64,000 nucleotides of DNA from an uncultured Acetatifactor sp. GTDB taxonomy: Bacteria; Bacillota; Clostridia; Lachnospirales; Lachnospiraceae. A model generated the notes under the pieces. The model saw only the letters and a program-made list of their open reading frames with translations, was not told where the DNA came from and made no database searches. Location of the stretch: NCBI GenBank assembly GCA_910578215.1, contig CAJTPH010000001.1:1-64000 (forward strand), written 5' to 3'. Every line of letters begins with the position of its first letter. Position 1 is the first letter of the stretch. A program made the translations under genes and the position numbers. Below, piece by piece: positions 16,410 through 25,350 of the stretch.

Positions 16410-17594
16410 CTAGTCCAGCTCCACCACGATCAGCTCCTTCGTCTCAAGCGCCTTCTTCACCATTTCGTCGATCTTTTCATCCAGATTATGCTCATGCCTG
16501 CGGATAATATTCACATTGGGCTTTGTCACGGGATGCTTTGCCACAAAAATCGTACAGCAGTCCTCAAAGGGCTGGATAGACGTCTCGAAGGTGTCTATCC
16601 TCTTTGCCACCGTCACGATCTCCTCCTTGTCAAAGCCTATCAGCGGGCGGTACACCGGCAGCTCGCACACCTCGTTTGTGGCTATGAGCGAGCTCATGGT
16701 CTGGGAGGCAACTTGTCCGATGCTCTCACCCGTGACCAGCCCCAGGCACTCCGTCTCCCTTGCAATATGCTCCGCAATCCGCATCATATAGCGGCGCATG
16801 ATAATGGTAAGCTCCTCGTGGGGGCATTTTTCATGTATATAAAGCTGAATGTCCGTAAAATTGACAACATGAAGATAAATGGGTCCGGCATACCTGGAGA
16901 CCAGCTTCGCCAGATCCACCACCTTCTGCTTCGCCCGCTCGCTGGTGTACGGCGGCGCATGGAAATAGACCGCGTCGATCTTCACGCCGCGCTTGGCTAT
17001 CATATATCCCGCCACGGGGGAGTCGATACCGCCGGACAAGAGCAGCATTGCCTTGCCGCCGGTACCCACAGGCATTCCCCCGGGACCGGGAATAATTTCC
17101 GAATAAATATAGATCTTTTCCCTGATCTCAACATTCAGCATAATGTCAGGACAGTGGACGTCCACACTCATCCCGGGACAGGCATTGAGAATCACCTCCC
17201 CCAGCTTTGCATTGATTTCCATGGATTCCTTGGGGTAGTTTTTGCGCGCGCGCCTGGCGTTTACCTTAAAGGACTTATTGCAGCCGGGATAAACCTCCGC
17301 CACATACCCAACGACCGTGTCGCACAGCTTCTCAAAGCCCTCGTCCTCCACATAGACCACGGGGCAGATACCGGAAATGCCGAACACATGCTTCAGACAC
17401 TCCACCGTCTCGTCAAAATCAAATTCTCCCTGGGCATCCACATAAATACGCCCCTGCTTCTTGTGAACCAGAAAGCTGCCCTCGCATCTTTTCAGGGCAT
17501 ATTTTATCTGATGTACCAACGCATCCTCAAAAAGATACCTGTTACGTCCCTTAACGCCTATTTCCGCATATTTTATCAAAAAAGCTGTAAACAT
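16410..17594 (-). CDS. thiI: tRNA 4-thiouridine synthase ThiI
   Basis: A 394-residue ThiI that makes 4-thiouridine at tRNA position 8 and may supply sulfur for thiazole. Domains in order are a ferredoxin-like N-terminus (FLIKYAEIGVKGRNR), THUMP (about 60-165, FKVNARRARKNYP) and the adenylating PP-loop domain with LLLSGGIDSPVAGYM. There is no C-terminal rhodanese domain, as in most Bacillota, and the Cys in the final region (FEDCCTIFVAKHPVTKP) belongs to the PP-loop part. ATG 17594 follows GAAGGGG by 4 bases and starts at the known strand; the opening at 17621 is not needed. A cysteine desulfurase lies 72 bases upstream on the same strand and is the likely sulfur donor. Confidence 0.94.
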   Translation of the reverse strand: MFTAFLIKYAEIGVKGRNRYLFEDALVHQIKYALKRCEGSFLVHKKQGRIYVDAQGEFDFDETVECLKHVFGISGICPVVYVEDEGFEKLCDTVVGYVAEVYPGCNKSFKVNARRARKNYPKESMEINAKLGEVILNACPGMSVDVHCPDIMLNVEIREKIYIYSEIIPGPGGMPVGTGGKAMLLLSGGIDSPVAGYMIAKRGVKIDAVYFHAPPYTSERAKQKVVDLAKLVSRYAGPIYLHVVNFTDIQLYIHEKCPHEELTIIMRRYMMRIAEHIARETECLGLVTGESIGQVASQTMSSLIATNEVCELPVYRPLIGFDKEEIVTVAKRIDTFETSIQPFEDCCTIFVAKHPVTKPNVNIIRRHEHNLDEKIDEMVKKALETKELIVVELD

Positions 17595-17666
17595 ATTTTT
17601 CCCCTTCGCATGCCCCGGCATGCATTTTCACCCGAATCCGGAGGCCTGCCTCCGGACCTTTACTCT

Positions 17667-18836
17667 TTAATATCTCACATACTTACGCAGCATAGGAATT
17701 TTATCATATAACGCCCGCAATGTATAGTCCAATTCTTCTTTTGTGGTGTACACGGAAAAGCTGAACCTTATAGTTGATTCCAAAAGCGTCTTCTCAATGC
17801 CCATGGCCTTCAGGGTAGCGGAGGGCTGAGGCTTGCGGGCGGCGCAGGCGCTTCCCGCCGACACATAAATTCCGTTCTCCTCCAGCGCATGCAGCAATAC
17901 CTCGCTGCGGACCCCCCTGAAAGAAACGCTGACGATATGAGCCGCAGTACCTTCCCCGTCCGGCTGATCCGGCAGCAAGCCGTTGACCTTTACGCCGTCT
18001 ATCCTTCTCACGCCGTCGCAGAAATACTTCTTATACTGGCACAGCCTCTCATGGTCCTCCTCATAGTGCGCGTACAAGAGCTCTGCCGCCTTTGCCATCC
18101 CTGCGGCGCCGGACACGTTGTCCGTGCCGGAGCGGAGATTCAACTGCTGCCCGCCTCCGTGGATCAGCGGCTGTATTTTCACCTTGTCGCCGATATAAAG
18201 CACGCCCACGCCCTTAGGCCCATGAATCTTATGCCCGCTGACGGAAAGCAGGTCTATGCCCATCTTCTTCGGATGGATCTTCGCCTTTCCGAAGCCCTGC
18301 ACCGCATCCACATGAAATAAAGTATACGGGTTCAGCTGCTTGATCAGCGCCCCTGCCTCCGCCACAGGCTGCAGAGAGCCAACCTCATTGTTGGTATGCA
18401 TAATGGACACCAGAATCGTGTCCTGCCTCATGGCATACCGCAGATTCTCCAGCGATATCCGCCCGCAGCCGTCCACCGGCAGATAGGTCACCTGGTAGCC
18501 CATGGTTTCCAAATAACGCATGGTATTTAACACTGCCGGATGCTCGATCTGGGTGGTGATCAGATGCCTGCCCCTCCTGCCGTTGGCAAAAGCGCAGCCC
18601 TTCAACGCCATATTGTCGGACTCCGTGCCTCCCGAGGTAAAAAAGATCTCTTTCTCATTTACCTTCAAAAGCTTCGCCAGAGTGTCCTTTGCATAGCGCA
18701 GATACTGCTCTGCCTGCACTCCCTTCATATGAAGGCTGGAAGGGTTGCCGTAGTCCTCGCACATTATCTTTGTCATCAATTCTGCCGCCTCCGGGAGCAC
18801 CCGCGTAGTGGCGGAATTGTCCAAATACACTTCCAT
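17667..18836 (-). CDS. Cysteine desulfurase (NifS/IscS-like)
   Basis: A 389-residue class V PLP enzyme that takes sulfur from cysteine. It begins MEVYLDNSATTRVLPEAAE; other marks are FTSGGTESDNMALKG, the PLP lysine in SVSGHKIHGPKGVGVLYIG, SGTDNVSGAAGMAKA, and the persulfide cysteine in SAGSACAARKPQPSATLKAMG. Its position just upstream of thiI agrees with the NifZ-ThiI pairing of Bacillus, in which a dedicated desulfurase serves tRNA thiolation. ATG 18836 (GGA about 11 bases before) is preferred over TTG 18857. Confidence 0.93.
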   Translation of the reverse strand: MEVYLDNSATTRVLPEAAELMTKIMCEDYGNPSSLHMKGVQAEQYLRYAKDTLAKLLKVNEKEIFFTSGGTESDNMALKGCAFANGRRGRHLITTQIEHPAVLNTMRYLETMGYQVTYLPVDGCGRISLENLRYAMRQDTILVSIMHTNNEVGSLQPVAEAGALIKQLNPYTLFHVDAVQGFGKAKIHPKKMGIDLLSVSGHKIHGPKGVGVLYIGDKVKIQPLIHGGGQQLNLRSGTDNVSGAAGMAKAAELLYAHYEEDHERLCQYKKYFCDGVRRIDGVKVNGLLPDQPDGEGTAAHIVSVSFRGVRSEVLLHALEENGIYVSAGSACAARKPQPSATLKAMGIEKTLLESTIRFSFSVYTTKEELDYTLRALYDKIPMLRKYVRY

Positions 18837-18966
18837 TGTCTGTTCTTTCCTTCTCAATAAAGTCTATGATATATTATGCAGGAAGCTCTGTCCCTGTACT
18901 TATCCCGCCGGACCCCTCCGGCATGATTTCTGCTGGGGCAGCCCTGCATACTCACTCCGGCCCTGC

Positions 18967-19069
18967 GCCCTCCTCCGGGACGTATGATCCCTCCAGCCCT
19001 TGGCTCTCGCCTGAAATGCCCTCGCCTTCGGCCTTCAGACCTCCTCCGGGACGCATACTCCCTCCAGCC
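18967..19069. repeat. Imperfect direct repeat at the end of rsmE
   Basis: About 30 bases at 18967-18998 are repeated with few changes at 19038-19069 (71 bp apart). The right copy encodes the last residues of RsmE (LEGVCVPEEV), the left one would encode LEGSYVPEEG after the stop. It looks like a decayed partial tandem duplication of the gene end. Confidence 0.65.
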
Positions 19070-19802
19070 GATAGACCAGCCAGGAGAGTACCGTCATGCC
19101 CGCCGTCTCCGTCCGCAGAATCCGCCTTCCCAGGGTTATGGGCTCTATGCCTTTTTCCATCGCAAGCTCTATCTCCGACGTCTCAAAACCGCCCTCCGGA
19201 CCGATAAACACCGCAATATCCTCCCCGGGCTTTAAAGCCTCAAAAAGCTCCCTGGTTCTCCCCATTCCCTCCGCCAGCTCATAGGGAATCAGGCGAACCG
19301 GCATCCGGGAGGCACGCTCCACCGCCTGCGCAAAGGGCAGGACAGGCTCTATCTCCGGCACAATTGCCCGCTTGCTCTGCTTTGCCGCAGCCTCCGCTAT
19401 CCCCTGCCATCTGGCAAGCCTGGACGCCGTCTTTCTTTCGTCCAGCTTCACAACGCAACGCTTTGCCTCCACCGGAATCACCCGATATACCCCCAGCTCC
19501 ACCGCCTTCTGGATAATCAGCTCCATCTTGTCCGCCTTGGGCAGGGCCTGAAATAAATAGATGCGGGACGGCAGCTCCACATTGTCTTCCTTGACAAATC
19601 GCAGCTCGCAGAGCACCCTGTCCTCCTCAAACGCCGCAACGGCGCAGCGGTACTCCCTTCCGTCCTGCCCGTTGCTCACGTTCAGCTCCTCGCCGATTTT
19701 CATGCGCAGAACATTTTTAATATGGTTCACATCCCTGCCAAGGATGACGACGCTCCTGCCGGGTACATTGATCTGACCCGGCTCCACAAAAAACTGATAC
19801 AT
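19035..19802 (-). CDS. rsmE: 16S rRNA (uracil1498-N3)-methyltransferase
   Basis: A 255-residue SPOUT-fold RNA methyltransferase of the RsmE family, which methylates N3 of U1498 in helix 44 of 16S rRNA. The N-terminal PUA-like part has VILGRDVNHIKNVLRMKIGEE; the SPOUT domain has LFQALPKADKMELIIQKAVELG, RWQGIAEAAAKQSKR, and the knotted SAM site FIGPEGGFETSEIELAMEKG and ITLGRRILRTETAGM. It starts with AGGGAG 5-6 bases before the ATG and follows prmA by 21 bases, a frequent gene order in Bacillota, downstream of dnaJ. The C-terminal end is the source of a short partial duplication past the stop. Confidence 0.94.
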   Translation of the reverse strand: MYQFFVEPGQINVPGRSVVILGRDVNHIKNVLRMKIGEELNVSNGQDGREYRCAVAAFEEDRVLCELRFVKEDNVELPSRIYLFQALPKADKMELIIQKAVELGVYRVIPVEAKRCVVKLDERKTASRLARWQGIAEAAAKQSKRAIVPEIEPVLPFAQAVERASRMPVRLIPYELAEGMGRTRELFEALKPGEDIAVFIGPEGGFETSEIELAMEKGIEPITLGRRILRTETAGMTVLSWLVYRLEGVCVPEEV

Positions 19803-19823
19803 ACACGCTCCCTGTCTCCGGCT

Positions 19824-20810
19824 TTATTCCTTCCGCGCCGTGATACTCACCCACTCGCCCTGGCGCGTCACCTCAAGCACCTTCAGCCCCGCTGCCCTGA
19901 CCGCCTCCGCAACGGTTTCCTCCTTGTCGTCGATAATGCCCGACGTGACATAGATTCCGCCGGGCTTAAGCTGCCCCACGATTACCGGGGTAAGCGGCAC
20001 CAGCACATCCGCGAGAATATTTGCCGCCACAATGTCATAACACCCATAGCCCACCCTGTCCTGGACCGCCTTGTCCGTGATAAGGTTTCCGATCATCATT
20101 TCAAACTGCCCTTCCTTGATGCCGTTCACCGCGCAGTTCTGCGCCACAGCCTCCACCGCGCACACGTCCAGGTCTGTGCCCACCGCATGCCTTGCCCCGA
20201 ACATAAGGGACAAAATCGCCAGTATGCCGCTGCCGGTTCCCACGTCCAGAAGCACCGTCTCCGGCGTTACATATTTCCTCAGCTGCCGGATACAGAGCTG
20301 GGTCGTCTCATGCATGCCCGTTCCGAAGGCGGTGCCGGGGTCGATGTGCAGGACCATCCTTCCCTGGTCCTCCGGCCTGACATCCTCCCAGGAGGGAATC
20401 ACAAGAATATCGTCTATATAAAACTGATGAAAATACTGCTTCCAGTTATTTATCCAGTCAATGTCCTCGGTCTCATCCACAGTGACTGCTCCCTCGCCGA
20501 TGTCGCAGAACTGCCGCAGCCCCTCCAGCTCATCCTCAACCCTTTTCAGGACGGTCTCCCTGTCGGTCCTCTCGCCCATTACCTCCAGGCTGCCGTCTTC
20601 CTTCTCCTCCACAAAAAAGCTCAGATAGGCTATTCCGTCATCCTCCGGGCAGTCCGGCAGAATGTCCACAAACATCTGCTCCTTTTCCAGCGCGGTCAGC
20701 GGAACCTTGTCCTCAATCTGCGCGCCCTCCAGCCCGATATCGTACAGGGTGCTGACAATGATATCCTCCGCATCCGTTATGGTCTTTATCCTGAATTTTG
20801 TCCACCTCAT
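19824..20810 (-). CDS. prmA: Ribosomal protein L11 methyltransferase
   Basis: A 328-residue PrmA that trimethylates lysines and the N-terminus of ribosomal protein uL11. The substrate-recognition domain occupies about residues 1-120; then come DPGTAFGTGMHETTQLCI, the SAM motif VLLDVGTGSGILAILSLMFG, TDLDVCAVEA, and the active-site VAANILADVLVPLTP. AAGGAG stands 7 bases before the ATG. It follows a terminator and a tandem repeat that separate it from the heat-shock operon, and probably shares a transcript with rsmE. Confidence 0.95.
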   Translation of the reverse strand: MRWTKFRIKTITDAEDIIVSTLYDIGLEGAQIEDKVPLTALEKEQMFVDILPDCPEDDGIAYLSFFVEEKEDGSLEVMGERTDRETVLKRVEDELEGLRQFCDIGEGAVTVDETEDIDWINNWKQYFHQFYIDDILVIPSWEDVRPEDQGRMVLHIDPGTAFGTGMHETTQLCIRQLRKYVTPETVLLDVGTGSGILAILSLMFGARHAVGTDLDVCAVEAVAQNCAVNGIKEGQFEMMIGNLITDKAVQDRVGYGCYDIVAANILADVLVPLTPVIVGQLKPGGIYVTSGIIDDKEETVAEAVRAAGLKVLEVTRQGEWVSITARKE

Positions 20811-20914
20811 GACACTGCTCCTTTGCTGCCCCGGGGCCTTGGCGCCCTGCGGTTTCTTATTCGATTGTAAACCGTTACGGAAGCGCTGTCAAATAGTTAT
20901 GTTACATTGCCCTG

Positions 20915-20950
20915 TAAAAAAGGGAGACTGCCGCGGCAGCTCCCCTTTTT
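20915..20950. terminator. Two-way intrinsic terminator between dnaJ and prmA
   Basis: A stem of GGGAG-A-CTGCCG against CGGCAG-C-TCCC (20922-20944) has A-runs on its left (20915-20921) and T-runs on its right (20945-20950), so it can work in both directions. On the minus strand it would stop the heat-shock operon after dnaJ before prmA. Confidence 0.85.
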
Positions 20951-20971
20951 CTTGCTTTATTATCCAAATTT

Positions 20972-21234
20972 TGCTGAACCTGTTCCCAAACCTTTATTTC
21001 AGAACTTTTATTTCCATGACTTTTATTCCAGAACCTTTACTTCCAGAACTTTTGTTCCAAGAACTTCCATTCCAAAACTTTTATTCCAGAACCTTTACTT
21101 CCAGAACTTTTGTTCAAGAACTTCCATTCCAAAACTTTTATTTCAGAACTTCTGTCCCCAAAACTTTTATTTCAGAACTTCTGTCCCCAAAACTTCTTTG
21201 TCCAAAGCTTCTACTTCCAAAACTTCTTTTTCTT
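20972..21234. repeat. 14-15 bp minisatellite at the 3' end of dnaJ
   Basis: About eighteen imperfect copies of a 14-15 base unit (typical form TTTTATTCCAGAAC) follow each other. Larger blocks are repeated inside: a 58/57 base block at 21019-21076 and 21077-21133, and a perfect 29 base block at 21134-21162 and 21163-21191. The last units overlap the final codons and stop of dnaJ on the minus strand. The pattern indicates repeated slippage or unequal exchange. Confidence 0.92.
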
Positions 21235-22398
21235 CCCGCTGTCCTTGGAGTCCTTGGGGTCTTTTCCGTCACCCTCCTGCTCCGCTGACGCCTTCACCGC
21301 ATTCAGGGAGCCTCCGGTCAGCTCGTCAAACTGGCGCAGGAGCTCTTTTGCCTCCGGCTTCAGCTTATCGGGCACCTGAACCACCAGGGTCACATAATGG
21401 TCGCCCCTGACATCCTTGTTCCTCCACGACGGCACACCCTTGCCCCGCAGACGAACCTTTGTGTCGGTCTGGGTGCCGGGCTTCACGTCATAGATGACCT
21501 TGCCATCCACCGTATCAATATAGATCTCCCCGCCCAGCGCCGCCACCGCATAGGATATGGGCACCGTGGAATAAATATCAAAATCCTGCCGCTGGAAAAT
21601 AGGATGACGCCCTACGATCACCTCAATAAGTACATCTCCCCTGGGACCGCCGTTGACGCCGGGCTCGCCCAGCCCCGGCATACGCGTGGACTGCCCGTTG
21701 TCGATACCTGCGGGAATATCCACGGAGTAACGCTTTTTCATAGGAATGTATCCCGTACCATGACAGTCCGCGCACTTCTCCTTGATCACCTTGCCGGTTC
21801 CCTGACAGTCCGGGCATGCCTCCACACTGCGGACCATGCCAAAACCGCTGTGCCGCGTAAAGACCACCTGACCCTTGCCTCCGCACTTGGAGCAGGTTTC
21901 CGTCTTGGTACCGGGCTTTGCGCCGGAGCCGTTACAGGTGGCGCAGGTTTCCTTCACGTTAAGCTCGATTTCCTTTTTGCAGCCAAACACCGCCTCCTCG
22001 AAGGTAATGCGGACGCTGGTGCGCAGATTGGCGCCCTTCATGGGACCGTTGCTGGCCCCCCTGCTGCGCCCGCCGCCAAACAAATCGCCAAAGCCAAACA
22101 AGTCGCCGAAGATATCGCCGAAATCAAAGCCGCTGAAGTCAAAGCCTCCCGCTCCGCCTGCACCGCCTTCAAAAGCGGCATGACCAAACTGATCATACTG
22201 GCGCTTTTTGTCCGGGTCGCTCAAAACGGCATACGCTTCGGAAGCCTCCTTAAATTTCTTCTCGGCGTCGGCATCACCCGGATTCATATCCGGATGATAC
22301 TTCTTTGCCAAAGCACGGTACGCTTTCTTAATTGCCGCATCATCTGCATTTTTGTCAACGCCCAAGACCTCGTAATAGTCCCGTTTCTGTTCCGCCAT
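21211..22398 (-). CDS. dnaJ: Chaperone protein DnaJ
   Basis: A 395-residue type I Hsp40 co-chaperone that stimulates the DnaK ATPase. It has the J domain (residues 1-70, [21 protein letters not shown] with HPD in YHPDMNPG), a Gly/Phe-rich stretch (about 75-115), four zinc-finger CxxCxGxG repeats ([32 protein letters not shown]) and the client-binding C-terminal domains. The tail ends in a charged Asp/Lys-rich run closing in KKKKFWK, written by bases that form the first units of the adjacent tandem repeat. ATG 22398 follows GGAG by 6 bases; the upstream open frame to 22470 is not needed. It is the last gene of the hrcA operon. Confidence 0.95.
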   Translation of the reverse strand: MAEQKRDYYEVLGVDKNADDAAIKKAYRALAKKYHPDMNPGDADAEKKFKEASEAYAVLSDPDKKRQYDQFGHAAFEGGAGGAGGFDFSGFDFGDIFGDLFGFGDLFGGGRSRGASNGPMKGANLRTSVRITFEEAVFGCKKEIELNVKETCATCNGSGAKPGTKTETCSKCGGKGQVVFTRHSGFGMVRSVEACPDCQGTGKVIKEKCADCHGTGYIPMKKRYSVDIPAGIDNGQSTRMPGLGEPGVNGGPRGDVLIEVIVGRHPIFQRQDFDIYSTVPISYAVAALGGEIYIDTVDGKVIYDVKPGTQTDTKVRLRGKGVPSWRNKDVRGDHYVTLVVQVPDKLKPEAKELLRQFDELTGGSLNAVKASAEQEGDGKDPKDSKDSGKKKKFWK

Positions 22399-22474
22399 AG
22401 TAATCTCCATTCCTGCCGCAGCCCCTGCGCCAGCACAAATTTTAAATAAACTTATTTTCCCTTTTCGCACAGCA

Positions 22475-22500
22475 ACACAGGGTATCGGAAAACCCTGTGT
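22475..22500 (-). other. Hairpin between dnaK and dnaJ
   Basis: ACACAGGGT and ACCCTGTGT (22475-22483/22492-22500) form a 9 bp stem with an 8 base loop in the dnaK-dnaJ gap. No T-run follows, so partial termination or RNA processing is more likely than full termination. Confidence 0.6.
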
Positions 22501-22535
22501 ACTGCAAATGATAAATCATGAAAGCTTTCTCACGC

Positions 22536-24431
22536 TTATACTTCTCTGAAATCCCCGTCGATCACGTCGTCATCAGGGTTTGCGGAAGCCCCGCCGCCCA
22601 TATCAGCGCCTGCGCCGCCGTTAAATCCGCTCATGTCGGGACCTGCCTGCCCGTTCTGAGCCTGCATATTCTCATACATCTTGGTAAACAGTGTCTGAGC
22701 GCTGTTGGTCAGCTTCTCCTTGGCTGCCTTCAGCTCGCTGACATCGCTGTCGCTCATCTCGGCATCCTTGGTTCTCTCCAGAATTGCCTTCACCGCCTCA
22801 AGGTCTGCCTGTACTGCGGACTTATCGCTTTCGCTGATCTTGTCTCCCACGTCGCTCAGCGCCTTCTCTGTCTGGAAAACAAAGGAATCGGCATCGTTTC
22901 TCGCCTCTACGGCTTCCTTCCTCTTTTTGTCCTGCGCCTCGAACTCTGCGGCTTCCTTGACTGCTTTTTCGATCTCGTCGTCGGACATGTTGGAGCCTGC
23001 GGTAATAGTGATATGCTGCTCCTTACCGGTTCCCAAATCCTTTGCGGACACGTTTACAATGCCGTTTGCATCGATATCAAAGGTAACCTCGATTTGAGGA
23101 ACGCCCCTTCTTGCGGCGGGAATACCGTCCAGACGAAACTGTCCAAGCAGCTTGTTGTCCCTTGTGAACTTTCTTTCACCCTGTACCACAACGATATCTA
23201 CGGCCGTCTGATTGTCTGCGGCAGTGGAATAAATCTGGCTCTTTGTGATAGGAATACGGGTATTTCTCTCGATCAGCGTGGAAGCAAGACCTCCCTGGGT
23301 GTCGATGGACAGGGACAAAGGAGTAACATCCAAAAGGAGGATGTCGCCTGCGCCCGCGTCTCCCGCAAGCTTACCGCCCTGAACGGAAGCGCCCAGCGCA
23401 ACACACTCGTCGGGGTTCAGGGACTTGCTGGGCTCCCTGCCTGTAATCTGTCTCACCTTCTCCTGCACCGCGGGAATACGTGTGGAACCGCCAACCAGAA
23501 GCACCTGGCTCAGGTCCGCGTTGGTCAGCCCCGCATCCTTCATCGCCTGCTGCACGGGAATCGCCGTCTTATCCACCAGGTCGCGGGTCAGCTCGTCGAA
23601 CTGGGCGCGGCTCAGATTCATGTCAAAGTGCTTGGGACCCTCGGCGGTAGCCGTGATAAAGGGCAGGTTAATATTGGTGGTCATAGCGCTGGAAAGCTCC
23701 TTCTTCGCCTTCTCCGCCGCCTCCTTCAGTCTCTGCATCGCCATCTTATCGTTGGAGAGATCGACTCCCTCCGCCTTCTTAAACTCGGAAAGCATCCACT
23801 GGATGATCTTATCGTCAAAATCATCGCCGCCAAGGTGCGTATCGCCGTTGGTGGACATAACCGCGATTACGCCGTCTGCAATCTCAATGATGGAGACATC
23901 GAAGGTGCCGCCGCCAAGGTCGTACACCATGATCTTCTGCTCCTTATCGCTGTCGCTGTCAAGACCATATGCCAGAGCAGCCGCCGTGGGCTCGTTGATA
24001 ATACGCTTTACATCAAGACCCGCAATCTTGCCTGCGTCCTTGGTAGCCTGGCGCTGTGCGTCGTTGAAATACGCGGGCACCGTGATAACCGCCTCCGCAA
24101 CCTTCTCTCCCAGATAGCTCTCTGCGTCCGCCTTCAGCTTCTGCAGGATCATTGCGGAAATCTGCTGGGGAGAGTACTTCTTGTCATCAATAGTACGCCC
24201 GTTGCTGGTGCCCATATCCCTCTTGATAGAGGAAATGGTCTTCTCCGCGTTGGTAACTGCCTGACGCTTTGCGGGCTCGCCCACCAGCCTCTCTCCCGTC
24301 TTTGTAAATGCCACCACGGAAGGCGTAGTCCGCGCTCCCTCCGCATTCGCGATAACAGTGGGCTTACCGCCCTCCATAACTGCCACGCAGCTATTTGTCG
24401 TTCCCAAATCGATACCAATAATCTTGCTCAT
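22536..24431 (-). CDS. dnaK: Chaperone protein DnaK (Hsp70)
   Basis: A 631-residue Hsp70 ATPase that binds exposed hydrophobic peptides. The nucleotide domain begins [19 protein letters not shown] and has the phosphate motif [16 protein letters not shown] and [13 protein letters not shown]; the substrate domain follows [16 protein letters not shown], and the end is a Gly-rich, acidic tail ([12 protein letters not shown]), similar to the usual EEVD-like acidic ends. It lacks the 24-residue insert of Gram-negative DnaK, as expected for Bacillota. AGAGGAG precedes the ATG by 8 bases. It follows grpE by 166 bases with no clear second promoter seen. Confidence 0.97.
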   Translation of the reverse strand: MSKIIGIDLGTTNSCVAVMEGGKPTVIANAEGARTTPSVVAFTKTGERLVGEPAKRQAVTNAEKTISSIKRDMGTSNGRTIDDKKYSPQQISAMILQKLKADAESYLGEKVAEAVITVPAYFNDAQRQATKDAGKIAGLDVKRIINEPTAAALAYGLDSDSDKEQKIMVYDLGGGTFDVSIIEIADGVIAVMSTNGDTHLGGDDFDDKIIQWMLSEFKKAEGVDLSNDKMAMQRLKEAAEKAKKELSSAMTTNINLPFITATAEGPKHFDMNLSRAQFDELTRDLVDKTAIPVQQAMKDAGLTNADLSQVLLVGGSTRIPAVQEKVRQITGREPSKSLNPDECVALGASVQGGKLAGDAGAGDILLLDVTPLSLSIDTQGGLASTLIERNTRIPITKSQIYSTAADNQTAVDIVVVQGERKFTRDNKLLGQFRLDGIPAARRGVPQIEVTFDIDANGIVNVSAKDLGTGKEQHITITAGSNMSDDEIEKAVKEAAEFEAQDKKRKEAVEARNDADSFVFQTEKALSDVGDKISESDKSAVQADLEAVKAILERTKDAEMSDSDVSELKAAKEKLTNSAQTLFTKMYENMQAQNGQAGPDMSGFNGGAGADMGGGASANPDDDVIDGDFREV

Positions 24432-24597
24432 CTTTTATCTCCTCTTTAAATATTTATAAAAATTTGTTGTTTTCTGACCATCAAGACTCCCTGCGCCTCA
24501 GCCGTGCCAAAAATCCTCTTAATGACGAAGAATCCGAGCCATTCTTCAAGAATAAGCTTAAATTTTCTCAGTGCAACAGCCGCATTGGAAAATCTTC

Positions 24598-25293
24598 TTA
24601 TTCTGTGACCGCCACCATGGAATGCCGCACCACCAGGTCATGGTAGGTGTACCCCTTCTGCAGCTCCTGGGCCACAATTCCGGACTCATACTCCTCGCTT
24701 GCAACCTGCATCACCGCATTGTGAAGGTTGGGGTCAAATTCCAGCCCCACCGCTTCGATAGGCTTTACGCCGATATTCTCAAGCTCCGTCAAAAGCTGCT
24801 TATAGATACGGTTCATGCCGTCCACAAAGGGATCTTCCCTGTTCTCCTCCGGCACCGTCGCCAGGCCTCTCTCAAAATTGTCTACAACGGGAAGCATCTT
24901 TTCAATGACGCTCTTTGCGCCGGTTTCAAACATCGCGTGCTTTTCTTTTTCCGACCTGTTTCGGAAATTCTCAAACTCCGCAAGCTGCCTCTTTACCCTG
25001 TCCTCCAGATGCTCAATCTGTTCCTTGTATGCATCCGCCTTCTTGTCATGCTTTGCCTGCTTCTTGGCAGCCCGCTTCTCCGCCCTGGTCATCGTTTCTT
25101 CCCCGCCGGAGCCGTCCTCCTGAGAGTCATCTTCCTCTGCTGCGTCGTCTTCCTCCATGCCGCCTGCCTCCTCGTCCGATTCAGCCGATGCCTCTGCGTT
25201 TACCCCTGCCTCAGCTTCGTCCTGCTCCTGCTCCTCCCGGTTCAGAGGTTCCTTTTGAATGTCTTCCGCTATTTCCTTTTCCTGCTCTGCCAT
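24598..25293 (-). CDS. grpE: Nucleotide exchange factor GrpE
   Basis: A 231-residue GrpE that releases ADP from DnaK. The first 80 or so residues are very acidic and probably disordered (EEAGGMEEDDAAEEDD), longer than in most relatives; then comes the long coiled-coil dimer helix (KADAYKEQIEHLEDRVKRQLAEF is broken over residues 90-120) with the motif FENFRNRSEKEK, and the C-terminal beta domain with GVKPIEAVGLEFDPNLHNAV and VAQELQKGYTYHDLVVR. ATG 25293 is preferred over GTG 25311, because AAAGGA lies between them. It is the second gene of the operon, 57 bases after hrcA. Confidence 0.94.
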   Translation of the reverse strand: MAEQEKEIAEDIQKEPLNREEQEQDEAEAGVNAEASAESDEEAGGMEEDDAAEEDDSQEDGSGGEETMTRAEKRAAKKQAKHDKKADAYKEQIEHLEDRVKRQLAEFENFRNRSEKEKHAMFETGAKSVIEKMLPVVDNFERGLATVPEENREDPFVDGMNRIYKQLLTELENIGVKPIEAVGLEFDPNLHNAVMQVASEEYESGIVAQELQKGYTYHDLVVRHSMVAVTE

Positions 25294-25350
25294 GCTACCA
25301 TTCCTTTCCACTTATCCTAAAGACCGGATTTATTCAAAACCAATCAGCCC

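Noticed and set aside
20972..21234. TTCnnGAA motifs in the dnaJ repeat look like eukaryotic heat-shock elements
   Set aside because: Bacteria have no HSF; the motif is a by-product of the repeat unit, and the operon has a proper CIRCE control.
22518..24449. A 643-codon plus-strand open frame opposite dnaK, and similar long frames opposite rnj, thiI, prmA and others
   Set aside because: They run opposite strongly supported genes, have no ribosome-binding sites and no family features; they come from the codon bias of the real genes.
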